Below the pieces are notes generated by a model, which was not told the DNA's origin, did no database searches, and saw nothing but the letters and a program-made list of their open reading frames with translations. Below, one piece after another: positions 8,183-16,052 of a stretch of DNA of 64,000 bases. The DNA is from Hypericibacter adhaerens (GTDB lineage Bacteria; Pseudomonadota; Alphaproteobacteria; Dongiales; Dongiaceae): positions 1,488,001-1,552,000 of the forward strand of contig NZ_CP042582.1 of the NCBI RefSeq assembly GCF_008728835.1. Direction: 5' to 3'. Each line of letters starts with the position of its first letter. The stretch's first letter is position 1. The position numbers were made by a program, and so were the translations under genes.

Positions 8183-8968
8183 CTATCCCCGATAGCGGCT
8201 GAGGCGCAGCGCCAGGATGGTCGAGCCGATGCTGAGCGCCAAGAGCAATGTCGCGATGGCGTTGATGGTGGGATCGAGCGAGGTCCGGACCAGCCCCCAG
8301 ACCAGGGTCGGGAGCGTGTTGCCGGCGCCGATGGTGAAGAAGGCGATCACGAAATCGTCGAGCGAGATCGAGAGCGCGATGAGGCCCGCCCCGACGATGG
8401 TGGGCTGGATGATGGGGAGCGTCACGGTGAAGAAGGCCCGGAGCGAGGAGGCGCCGAGGTCGCGCGCGCTGTCGACGGCGCTCCAGTCGAAGCTCGCGAG
8501 CCGCGCATAGACGATCAGCACCACGAAGGGCTGGGCGATCACCACATGGCCCAGCACCACGGCCCAGAGCCCGAGCGGCACGTCGAGGAAGCGCACGAAA
8601 TAGCTCATCAGCGAGACGCCGATGATGAGGGCCGGCATCATCATCGGGATGCTGAGGATGTTGATCAGGAGACCTGCCTGCTTCGGCCGCAGCCGCGAGA
8701 GGGCGAGGGCCGCCAGCGTGCCCGTCGCGATGGCGAGGAGCGCCGAAGCGAAGCCCACGATCAGGCTGTTCTCGAAGGCCGGCCAGAAGGCGTCCTTGGC
8801 GAAGAGCTTGCGGTACCAGTCGAGGGTGAGGCCCGTCAGCGGCAGGCTCGTCAGCGCCGACTGGTTGAAGCTGAAAAGGACGACCAGGAACAGCGGCAGC
8901 GCCATGAAACCCGACACCAGCAGGATCAAGGCGCGCCAGGCGAGATCGGAGACGGACTGCGCCTTCAT
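8183..8968 (-). CDS. ABC transporter permease, PotC type
   Basis: This is a 261-residue second permease subunit of a polyamine-type importer, with about six membrane helices. Recognisable parts are the N-terminal helix (LILLVSGFMALPLFLVVLFS), SFNQSALTSLPLTGLTLDWY, and the cytoplasmic EAA loop region SARDLGASSLRAFFTVTLP. It is followed by SLDDFVIAFF, which is characteristic of PotC. Its ATG overlaps the potB stop by 4 bp (ATGA), indicating coupled translation. The open frame extends upstream into potB, but that part is only the shadow of potB in another frame. Confidence 0.93.
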   Translation of the reverse strand: MKAQSVSDLAWRALILLVSGFMALPLFLVVLFSFNQSALTSLPLTGLTLDWYRKLFAKDAFWPAFENSLIVGFASALLAIATGTLAALALSRLRPKQAGLLINILSIPMMMPALIIGVSLMSYFVRFLDVPLGLWAVVLGHVVIAQPFVVLIVYARLASFDWSAVDSARDLGASSLRAFFTVTLPIIQPTIVGAGLIALSISLDDFVIAFFTIGAGNTLPTLVWGLVRTSLDPTINAIATLLLALSIGSTILALRLSRYRG

Positions 8969-9792
8969 GGCCGGAGGCTTCGCCGGAAGAGGGCCCTCAG
9001 GACCAGCACGATCGCCAGCGACAGCAGCATGGCCGAGAAGGACATGGCGGAGCCCTGCGGCCAGTTGAAGCCCAGGGAGAATTGCAGCTCGATGAAATGG
9101 CCCATCATCGCCGCTCCGCCGCCGACGAAACGCGGCGTCACATAGTCGCCGGCCGAGATCAGGAAGGCGAGGGTGAAGGCGATGACGATGCCCTTCTCGC
9201 ATTGCGGCAGGATGACGTCGCGCATCACCGCCCAGCGCTTCGCCCCCAGGTCGCGCGCGGCCTCGATGGTGGCGGGGCTGATCGCGCGCAGGTTCCCGTA
9301 GATCGGCAGGATGGCGAAGGGCAGCAGGAAATAGGTGAGGGTGATGATGACGGCATTGGTGTTGTAGAGGAAGGCGTCGATCGGCTGGCCCACCAGCCCG
9401 AGTTCCAGGAGTGCCTGGTTGAGGATCCCGTCGCGCCCCAGGATGCTCTTCCAGGCGTAGATCTTCACCAGATAGCCGCCGAAGAGGGTGATGAGCGCCA
9501 GGAACAGCAGCGGTCCTTCGAGCCGGCCGGCCTTGAATCGCACCGCATAGGCGAAGCCGAAAGCCAGCAGCGTGGTCACGGCCGCGATCATCAGCGCGAC
9601 CGCCATGGTGTTGGCCATGGAGTCCCAATACTGGACCCAGGTCGCGACATAGTTCTTGACGGTGAAGTCGGGCCGCAGGATGCGCGACTTCACCGACCAG
9701 AAGCTGATGGCGAAGAAGAACAGCAGGGGCGCCACGAACACGCCCGCATAGACGAGACCGGCCGGCACGAGGGGCCAATGCTTTCGTCCCAT
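8965..9792 (-). CDS. ABC transporter permease, PotB type
   Basis: This is a 275-residue permease subunit with about six membrane helices, starting MGRKHWPLVPAGLVYAGVF. The EAA loop region reads TIEAARDLGAKRWAVMRDVILP and is followed by SAGDYVTPRFVGGG, the PotB counterpart of the segment also seen in the left-hand permease of this window. It overlaps potC by 4 bp and lies 37 bp downstream of its binding-protein gene. Together with potC and the PotA-type ATPase encoded at 5473-6525 it forms a complete importer. Confidence 0.93.
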   Translation of the reverse strand: MGRKHWPLVPAGLVYAGVFVAPLLFFFAISFWSVKSRILRPDFTVKNYVATWVQYWDSMANTMAVALMIAAVTTLLAFGFAYAVRFKAGRLEGPLLFLALITLFGGYLVKIYAWKSILGRDGILNQALLELGLVGQPIDAFLYNTNAVIITLTYFLLPFAILPIYGNLRAISPATIEAARDLGAKRWAVMRDVILPQCEKGIVIAFTLAFLISAGDYVTPRFVGGGAAMMGHFIELQFSLGFNWPQGSAMSFSAMLLSLAIVLVLRALFRRSLRP

Positions 9793-9829
9793 GGCCGGCC
9801 GGTCCCTTATCGGTCGGAGCTTCGCTCCA

Positions 9830-10984
9830 TCACGCCTTCGACAGGCGCTGATACTCGTTCAGGAAGTCGTCATAGGTGGCGGTGTCGTCCTTCGATTCCG
9901 AGGGCGGCACCGGCTGCAGCCGCGCCTTCTGCATGAAGCCGTCGATGTCGGCATAGTTGTAGGATTCGGCGAGCTCCTTCGGCAACAGCGGAATGGTATC
10001 GCGGTTGGTGATGCCGGCGCTCTGCTCGGTCGCGAAGACGCGCTGCGGTTCCGCCGACAGGATGTGGTTCATCATCTTGTAGGTGAGGTCGACATGCGGC
10101 GCATCCTTGGGGATGCAGAGGCAGTCCATGAACATGCCCGTGCCTTCCTTGGGGATCGTGTATTTGATGGTCTTGCCCTTGCCTTGCGTCCAGACCGCGA
10201 CCGCCTCCCAGCCGATGGCCGAAACCACGACCTCGTTGCGCGCGAAGGCGTCCGACATGTCGCCATAGGTGGCGAAGAAGGCGCGGGCATGGTTCTTCTT
10301 GATGTCGATCAGCTCGTCGATGACCTTGACCATCTCGGCCTTGGTCAGGATCGTGCCCATCGGCTTGCCGGTCACGACCGTGCCCCAGATCAGGAGATTG
10401 CCCAGCGGGTCGTCCACCATCGCGACCTTGCCCTTGTATTCGGGCTTCTTGATGTCGAGCCAGCTGGTCGGCACCGTGCCGACAGCGGCGGGATCGTACA
10501 TCAGCGGCAGCGAGCCCCAGTTCCAGGGCACGCCCTGCAGCTTGCCCTCGTAATGGATCGCGTCCTGCTTGATGAATTGCGGGATCAGCTTGGGCAGCGG
10601 CTCGATCCTGGATTCGTCGATCGGCTCCAGGAGCCCGCCCTCGGCCATGATCGGCAGGTAGCCGAAATACATGGTGATGATGTCGGTCTTGCCGATGCCG
10701 CCGGCCTGCAGCTTGGTGATGATCTCCTCGTTGGAGGAGATGAAGGTCGGCTGGAAGTCGATGTCGTTGTCGGCGAGGAAGCTGCCGCTCTGGATCGGCG
10801 TCTCGTAACCCTGCCAGCCCATCCAGGTCATGGTGGTCTTGGCCCAGGCGTTCTTCGGAGCCAGCGCCAGCGCGCCGGCCCCGGCGATGCCTGCGGCCCC
10901 GGCCCCCAGCGCGCGGCGGCGCGAGAGCGAGGAACGCAGCGACAATTCCAGCATGGCCCGTTGCGACGGGGTCGGATCCTTCAT
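9830..10984 (-). CDS. Extracellular solute-binding protein, PotD type
   Basis: This is a 384-residue periplasmic binding protein and first gene of the potD-potB-potC-SDR-SDR operon. Its N terminus holds a twin-arginine signal (SRRRALGAGAAG with a hydrophobic run and a cleavage region near NAWAKT). The mature region starts TMTWMGWQGYETP and has the two-lobe PotD layout (PWNWGSLPLMYDP, VSAIGWEAVAVW). It is only distantly similar to the other PotD-type protein here, so the two importers probably have different substrates. The SDR and lactonase neighbours argue against a simple polyamine as ligand. Confidence 0.9.
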   Translation of the reverse strand: MKDPTPSQRAMLELSLRSSLSRRRALGAGAAGIAGAGALALAPKNAWAKTTMTWMGWQGYETPIQSGSFLADNDIDFQPTFISSNEEIITKLQAGGIGKTDIITMYFGYLPIMAEGGLLEPIDESRIEPLPKLIPQFIKQDAIHYEGKLQGVPWNWGSLPLMYDPAAVGTVPTSWLDIKKPEYKGKVAMVDDPLGNLLIWGTVVTGKPMGTILTKAEMVKVIDELIDIKKNHARAFFATYGDMSDAFARNEVVVSAIGWEAVAVWTQGKGKTIKYTIPKEGTGMFMDCLCIPKDAPHVDLTYKMMNHILSAEPQRVFATEQSAGITNRDTIPLLPKELAESYNYADIDGFMQKARLQPVPPSESKDDTATYDDFLNEYQRLSKA

Positions 10985-11180
10985 GGTGCGGCCTCCCAGC
11001 CTGCCCTGTTCGTCGATGCTCGCGTCCGTCGTCGGGCGGTGGGCCGCCCTGTTGCCTTCCGGAATTTCGTCTCATCCGTCTTCGCGAAGGCGAGAAGCGA
11101 TTCCGAAATACCGGACACGATTGCAGATTATTGGAGCATAACGGGCGCCTCCGAGACAACGGGCCAGATGGCCAGGACGC

Positions 11181-11561
11181 TCACTTCCCGAGCAGCCCTG
11201 CCTTCACCAGGAGATCCGCCGTCGCGGGATTGAAGGCGCAGGGAACGTCGTAGACGAGGGCGAGGCGCAGCAGCGCTTTCACGTCGACATCGTGCGGCAT
11301 GGGTGTCAGCGGATCGGGGAAGAAGATCAGCGCGTCGATCTTGCCCTCGGCGATGAGCGCGCCGATCTGCTGGTCGCCGCCCCAGGGGCCGCTCTTCACC
11401 GTCTGCACGGGGACATCGGGGCAGGCCTCGCCGACGACGCGGCCCGTGGTCGCGGTCGAGACGATGCGGTGGCGACGCAGTTCCTGATGGTGCCGCGCGA
11501 CCCATTCCGCCATGTCAGGCTTCTTCTGGTCATGCGCCACCAAAGCCAGCGTGAGTGCCAT
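11181..11561 (-). CDS. mgsA: Methylglyoxal synthase
   Basis: This is a 126-residue cytoplasmic enzyme that converts dihydroxyacetone phosphate to methylglyoxal and phosphate, a bypass of lower glycolysis under phosphate limitation. The family segments are all present: IALVAHD-like [13 protein letters not shown] at the N terminus, [20 protein letters not shown] with the catalytic Asp of GDQQ, and [21 protein letters not shown] chose the ATG at 11561, which starts at the family N terminus and has AAAGG upstream; the longer open frame has no family match. It diverges from the MeaB-like gene. Confidence 0.93.
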   Translation of the reverse strand: MALTLALVAHDQKKPDMAEWVARHHQELRRHRIVSTATTGRVVGEACPDVPVQTVKSGPWGGDQQIGALIAEGKIDALIFFPDPLTPMPHDVDVKALLRLALVYDVPCAFNPATADLLVKAGLLGK

Positions 11562-11707
11562 GGAGCTGCCTTTCGAAAATCTTTCGCTTGCCCTGAAACC
11601 ATCTTTATCCGCTTCGGGGCTGTCGTCACGAGCCTGACGTCGAAACAGGACGCGAACATGACGATTCCAGGGCCGATCCACGGCGTTTTGTCACGGCTGG
11701 GCTCGCT

Positions 11708-12742
11708 GTGGCGCCGACGGCGGTTGTTGGGGCGGGGGGCGGGATTGCGCTACAATTCGGCCGAACCTGGCCGGGGCGCTGCACGGCACCCGCCCGGCCA
11801 CCGGCAACAGACGGAATTCCCACCCTGCCATCGCTTTCCGAACTTCGCGGCTCCAAGGCTTCCCTGGCCCGGGCGTTGGCGGCTCTCGAACATTCTCCGC
11901 AGGCGCCCGAGAACCTGGATTTGCTCGATGCGGCCTATGCGGCACCGGCGGCACAGGTGATCGGCCTGACCGGCCCGCCCGGCGTGGGCAAATCGACGCT
12001 CGCCGGCGGCCTCATCCGTGCCTATCGCGCGCAAGGAAGCCGTGTGGGCGTGATCGCGGTCGATCCCTCCTCGCGCCGCTCGGGCGGCGCCCTGCTCGGC
12101 GACCGCACGCGGCTCCAGACCGATCCCGCGGACGAGGATGTGTTCGTGCGCTCGATGGCGGCGCGCGACCGTCTGGGCGGGCTCGCCGACCTGACGCTCT
12201 CCGCCATGGTGCTGATGCGCGCCCTCTACGATCTGCTGCTGATCGAGACGGTCGGCGTCGGCCAGTCCGAGACCGACGTGGCCGAGGCGGCCGACAGCGT
12301 CCTCTTCTGCGTGCAGCCGGGCTCGGGCGACAGCCTGCAGTTCATGAAGGCCGGCATCGTCGAGATCCCCGATCTCGTCGCCGTCACCAAATCCGACCTG
12401 GGCCAGGCCGCGATCCGCGCGCGTGCCGATGTGAAAGGCGCGCTCGGTCTCGCGGCCGAGGAACAGGGGGGCTGGACCGTGCCGGTGCTGCTGGTCGCCG
12501 CCACGACGGGCGAGGGCGTCGACAAGCTCGTGGCCGAGCTCGCGCGCCACTGGAACTGGCTGGGCGAGCAGGGGCGCCTCGCTGCGCGTCGCGAGGCCCA
12601 GGCGCGCCACTGGCTCGAGGCGGGATTGCGCGACCGGTTCGGCCGCGAAGGGCTGGCGCGGGCGGGTGCGCTCGATCTGCCGGCGGGGCGCTCGCCCTTC
12701 CGGGTTGCGACCGAGATCGCGAAGCGCCTGAGCAAGCTCTAG
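11708..12742 (+). CDS. MeaB/ArgK-type GTPase (acyl-CoA mutase chaperone)
   Basis: This G3E P-loop GTPase loads and protects adenosylcobalamin in methylmalonyl-CoA mutase or related mutases. Walker A is GPPGVGKST, the next conserved block VIAVDPSSRRSGGALLGD is diagnostic for MeaB/ArgK, followed by ETVGVGQSE and the TKSD nucleotide-specificity motif. The family-like part begins near codon 40 (LPSLSELRGSKASL). The GTG start given here is the longest plausible one, and the first ~35 residues look non-conserved, so the true start may lie further in. No mutase gene is in the window. Confidence 0.85.
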   Translation: MAPTAVVGAGGGIALQFGRTWPGRCTAPARPPATDGIPTLPSLSELRGSKASLARALAALEHSPQAPENLDLLDAAYAAPAAQVIGLTGPPGVGKSTLAGGLIRAYRAQGSRVGVIAVDPSSRRSGGALLGDRTRLQTDPADEDVFVRSMAARDRLGGLADLTLSAMVLMRALYDLLLIETVGVGQSETDVAEAADSVLFCVQPGSGDSLQFMKAGIVEIPDLVAVTKSDLGQAAIRARADVKGALGLAAEEQGGWTVPVLLVAATTGEGVDKLVAELARHWNWLGEQGRLAARREAQARHWLEAGLRDRFGREGLARAGALDLPAGRSPFRVATEIAKRLSKL

Positions 12743-12790
12743 GATTTCCGAGATTTCGATCGGCGGGACCCGCGATCCGGGGCCTCCGCT

Positions 12791-14119
12791 ATGATAGGTG
12801 TTGTGACGGGGGTGGGGAGGGTTGAATTGGTTGTCGTCGAGGTGCTGATCGTCCTGGCCCTCATTGCGCTCAACGGCGTGCTGGCGCTTTCCGAGCTCGC
12901 CATCGTCTCCGCCCGCCGGGCCCGGCTCAAGGCCATGGCGGCCAAGGGCAATCGCGGCGCTTCGGCGGCGCTGCTCCTGGCCAAGAATCCCGGCCGCTTC
13001 CTCTCCTCGGTCCAGATCGGCATCACGCTGGTCGGAATCCTCGCCGGCGCCTTCAGCGGCGCCACGCTCGCCGAGCGGTTCGCGGGCTTCCTGGTGACGA
13101 AGGGGCTCGGGATCGAGCTCGCCGACACGGTGGCCTTCGTCCTGGTGGTCGCGGTCACGACCTATCTTTCGCTCATCATGGGCGAGCTCGTGCCCAAGCA
13201 GATCGCGCTGCGCAACGCCGAGGGCGTGGCGGCGCGGGTGGCCCGGCCGATGATGATGCTGGCGCGGATCGCGAGCCCGCTGGTGACGCTGCTCGACCTC
13301 TCCTCGCAGGCCATGCTGCGCCTGTTCGGCCAGCGCGGCGAACCGGAGCAACAGGTGACGGAGGAAGAGATCAACACGCTGGTCGCCGAAGCCGCTTCCA
13401 CCGGCGTGGTGGAGCCCGCCGAGCATGCCATGATCGCGAGCGTGATGCGGCTGGGCGACCGCCCGGTGCGCGCGGTCATGACCCACCGGCGCGACGTGCA
13501 TTGGCTCGATCTCGATGCCGACGAGGCGGCCAAGCGCAAGACGCTGCTCGAGGCGCATCATTCGCGCCTGCCGGTCGCCCATGGCACGATCGACGAGGTG
13601 ATCGGCGTGCTCGATCTCAAGGAGGTGCTCGATGCCTGCCTCGAGAACCGGCCGATCGACTGGAACGCCCTGATCCGCAAGGCGCCGGTCGTGCACGAGA
13701 ACATCGACGCGCTCGACGCGATCGAGATCTTCAAGAGCTCGAAGGCGCATCTGGCGCTGGTGGTGGACGAATACGGCACCTTCGAGGGGCTGGTCACGAC
13801 CGGCGACATCCTGGCCTCGATCGCGGGCCAGTTCCACGAGGGCGGCGACGAGGCGAGCCCCGGCGCCACGCCGCGCGCCGACGGCTCCTGGCTCGTCGAC
13901 GGCGCCATGCCGGTGGACGAGATGGCGGCCCTCCTGCATCTGAGCCTGCCGGCCCCGCGCGATTACGACACCGCCGCCGGCCTCGCCCTCGATCAGCTCC
14001 GCCGCCTGCCCAAGGCCGGCGAGACCTTCACCGCCTATGGCTGGCGCTTCGAGATCGTCGACCTCGACGGCAGGCGCATCGACAAGATTCTCGCGACCCG
14101 GCTCCCGGCGGAGGAGTAG
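12791..14119 (+). CDS. CNNM/CorC-type hemolysin-family membrane protein (DUF21-CBS-CorC_HlyC)
   Basis: This is a 442-residue inner-membrane protein of the HlyC/CorC (CNNM-like) family linked to Mg2+/Co2+ handling. Residues 10-190 form the DUF21 membrane domain (LIALNGVLALSELAIVSAR, then MGELVPKQIALRN). Two CBS motifs follow (VRAVMTHRRDVHWLD and LALVVDEYGTFEGLVTTGDI). The C-terminal ~80 residues form the CorC_HlyC domain (SWLVDGAMPVDEM, RIDKILATRL). ATG at 12791 gives a long N terminus; an internal start at MVVVE-like codons near 12824 is possible. It converges on the next gene across a class A repeat. Confidence 0.9.
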   Translation: MIGVVTGVGRVELVVVEVLIVLALIALNGVLALSELAIVSARRARLKAMAAKGNRGASAALLLAKNPGRFLSSVQIGITLVGILAGAFSGATLAERFAGFLVTKGLGIELADTVAFVLVVAVTTYLSLIMGELVPKQIALRNAEGVAARVARPMMMLARIASPLVTLLDLSSQAMLRLFGQRGEPEQQVTEEEINTLVAEAASTGVVEPAEHAMIASVMRLGDRPVRAVMTHRRDVHWLDLDADEAAKRKTLLEAHHSRLPVAHGTIDEVIGVLDLKEVLDACLENRPIDWNALIRKAPVVHENIDALDAIEIFKSSKAHLALVVDEYGTFEGLVTTGDILASIAGQFHEGGDEASPGATPRADGSWLVDGAMPVDEMAALLHLSLPAPRDYDTAAGLALDQLRRLPKAGETFTAYGWRFEIVDLDGRRIDKILATRLPAEE

Positions 14120-14125
14120 CGGCTA

Positions 14126-14265
14126 CCCCTCCCCCTACCCCCTCCCGCAAGGGGAGGGGGCTTGAGTTCTTCCGCCCCTGTTTGCGGGGCGCTCGAAAGT
14201 TCGTTCGGGGCAATCATAGGAAATTTCTAGCCCCCTCCCCTTGCGGGAGGGGGTAGGGGGAGGGG
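14126..14265. repeat. Class A GC-rich inverted repeat, copy 1
   Basis: Two perfectly complementary 36-nt arms (14126-14161 and 14230-14265) flank a 68-nt spacer. Each arm itself contains a short hairpin around CCCGCAAGGG, and the right arm carries four G runs that fit a G-quadruplex pattern. It lies between two converging genes, so it may end both transcripts. The spacer holds a further small stem (CGCCCCTGTTTGCGGGGCG). Confidence 0.85.
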
Positions 14266-14288
14266 CATTCACAGGGTGACGACAATCG

Positions 14289-14756
14289 TTACCGCGCGAA
14301 CAGATCCACGTAGTCCGCCGCCACGTCGCAAGGGTTGTCGATCGCCTGGAGGCGCCAGTATTTCTTGCCGGGCTTCATCAGGAAGTCGGCCTCGACATCG
14401 CGCCGGCAGGGCTTGCCCTCGTTGATGTAGCTGACGCGGGTCTCGATCCAGCCCTTGAAATGGAACGTCCGGAGGCCGACGGCGAGGATATCGCCCTCGA
14501 GCGCGAGCCAGTCGCCGGCGCTGTCGCCGCGGCCCTCCTGGCGGCCGGTCAGATGCAGCGTGCCGTCGCGGTCCTCGACCCGGGCCTTGCCCATCTGCTC
14601 GAAGCTGCCATTGCCGATCCATTGCAGCGAGAGCCAGAGCGGTCCCATCAGCTTGGCCTTGCTGCTGTCGCTGTCGACCTGCGTGGCGGCATGCACGATG
14701 CCGGCGACGCCCATGGCCAGCAGCAGGACGAACAGAAGACCGAACGCGCGTTTCAC
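14289..14756 (-). CDS. Small secreted protein of unknown function
   Basis: This is a 155-residue protein with a clear signal peptide (MKRAFGLLFVLLLAMGVAG, cleavage near VHA-AT). The mature part is about 130 residues, contains two Cys (KPCRRD and DNPCDV) that could form one disulfide, and has repeated short strands (GTLHLTGRQ, TFHFKGWIETRVSY), suggesting a small beta-rich periplasmic domain. The start is a GTG whose last bases overlap the stop of the peptidase gene (GTGA, 4 bp), so it is translationally coupled to the DmpA-type peptidase. I do not recognise the family. Confidence 0.75.
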   Translation of the reverse strand: MKRAFGLLFVLLLAMGVAGIVHAATQVDSDSSKAKLMGPLWLSLQWIGNGSFEQMGKARVEDRDGTLHLTGRQEGRGDSAGDWLALEGDILAVGLRTFHFKGWIETRVSYINEGKPCRRDVEADFLMKPGKKYWRLQAIDNPCDVAADYVDLFAR

Positions 14757-15838
14757 CGCGGTGCTCCGATCGTTCCCGGGGGGCGATAGCGCCGCATCAC
14801 CTCGAGCAGCTTGTCGTGCGGCAGCGCGTAGACGATGCGGTTCTGGAATCCCACCATGGTCTCGGCCGCGACCAGCGCGTTGAGGATCGCTTCCTCGGTC
14901 GCCTCCGCCGCCGCCTCGAACAGCGGCGTCATCTCGTCGGGGCCGACGGATTTGAGCTCGCTCACCTTGTGGTCGGGGCGCACCGTGTTGGCCGTCGAGA
15001 AGGCGAGGAAGATGTCGCCCGAGCCGTTGGCGCCGATGCCGCCCACCCAGGCGAGGCCGGTGGTGGCGCGGCGCGCCAGGCGCTGGCATTGGATCGGGAT
15101 CAGCGGCGCGTCGGTGGCGAGGATCACGATGATCGAGCTCTTGGGCTCGAGGAACCGCTCGCTGGGCACGATCTCGGTCCCGATCTCGCGCCCCACCGGC
15201 ACGCCGTTCACGCGCAGCAGATGCCGGCGCCCATAGTTCGACTGCACCAGCACGCCCACGGTGTAGCGCCCGCCCGCGGCCTCCACGGCGCGCGAGGCGG
15301 TGCCGATCCCGCCCTTGAACTCGTGCGTGATCATGCCGGTGCCGCCGCCCACGCAGCCCTCGGCGACGGGACCGCCCTTGGCGCCGGCCAGGGCCTCGAA
15401 GGCCATCTCCTTCGTCACCGGTTGGGCATCGGCATCGGAGAGCCAGCCGTCCCAGGTCTCGGCCGTGACCGGCAGGTGGAAGGGCAGCTCGATCTTGCGG
15501 TCGATCGCGTAGGTGCAGATCGCGTCGCGCACCACGCCCACCGACAGCGTGTTGGTGATGCAGATCGGCGCGCCGATCAAGCCCTGCTCGGCGATCCAGG
15601 GCAGGCCCGTCATCTCGCCATTGCCGTTGAAGCTGTGGAAGCCGGCGAAGCACCAGTCATGCCAGACCGTGTCGCGCGGCCAGATCGCCGTGACGCCGGT
15701 GCGCACCACGCGCGGGGAATCGGCGATCAGCGTCGAATGGCCGACCCGGACGCCCGCGACGTCGGTGATGGCGTTGAAGGGCCCGGGATCGAGCCGGCCG
15801 GTGACGATGCCGAGATCGCGAAGGCGGGGACGGGGCAT
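14753..15838 (-). CDS. P1 family peptidase (DmpA-like aminopeptidase)
   Basis: This is a 361-residue member of the DmpA/BapA family of self-cleaving N-terminal nucleophile hydrolases that remove N-terminal residues from small peptides or beta-peptides. The N-terminal block RLRDLGIVTGRLDPGPFNAITDVAGV and the segment EGCVGGGTGMITHEFKGG are typical. Autocleavage is expected before the Ser in GANGSGDIFLAFSTAN, which would become the nucleophile. No signal peptide is seen. It overlaps the small secreted protein gene by 4 bp. Confidence 0.9.
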   Translation of the reverse strand: MPRPRLRDLGIVTGRLDPGPFNAITDVAGVRVGHSTLIADSPRVVRTGVTAIWPRDTVWHDWCFAGFHSFNGNGEMTGLPWIAEQGLIGAPICITNTLSVGVVRDAICTYAIDRKIELPFHLPVTAETWDGWLSDADAQPVTKEMAFEALAGAKGGPVAEGCVGGGTGMITHEFKGGIGTASRAVEAAGGRYTVGVLVQSNYGRRHLLRVNGVPVGREIGTEIVPSERFLEPKSSIIVILATDAPLIPIQCQRLARRATTGLAWVGGIGANGSGDIFLAFSTANTVRPDHKVSELKSVGPDEMTPLFEAAAEATEEAILNALVAAETMVGFQNRIVYALPHDKLLEVMRRYRPPGTIGAPR

Positions 15839-15932
15839 GGGGCAAGCTCCTGCAAGCGATGATTCCGATCGCGCGGGAGGCTAGCGCAGATTCGTGGCGG
15901 GCGCATGAGGGAGGGGAGAAATGCGCTCGGTC

Positions 15933-16037
15933 TGTCCCTTCCCCCGGAACGGGGGAAGGTCAGGAAGGGGGCTGCGCGATATCGATACCGAGCGGCCCCC
16001 TCCCTAGCCCTCCCCCGCGAAGGCGGGAGAGGGGACA
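15933..16037. repeat. Class B GC-rich inverted repeat, copy 1
   Basis: The element starts TGTCCCTTCCCCC and ends GGGAGAGGGGACA, with an internal segment GGGGGCTGCGCGATATCGAT followed by ACCGAGCGGCCCCC. It lies between the ygfZ stop and the start of the peptidase gene, both on the minus strand. Related copies lie at 20138, 29959 and 42640. The ends and the central stems are complementary; role unknown. Confidence 0.75.
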
Positions 16038-16052
16038 TATCTATGTTTATGG

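Noticed and set aside
8183-9778. A single 531-residue open frame covering potC and most of potB
   Set aside because: Only the last 261 residues look like a protein (PotC). The first half is Arg/Gly-rich shadow of potB, which is read in another frame with proper membrane segments.
11562-11707. Upstream start for methylglyoxal synthase inside the divergent gap
   Set aside because: The extension has no family match and the ATG at 11561 gives the usual length with a ribosome site.
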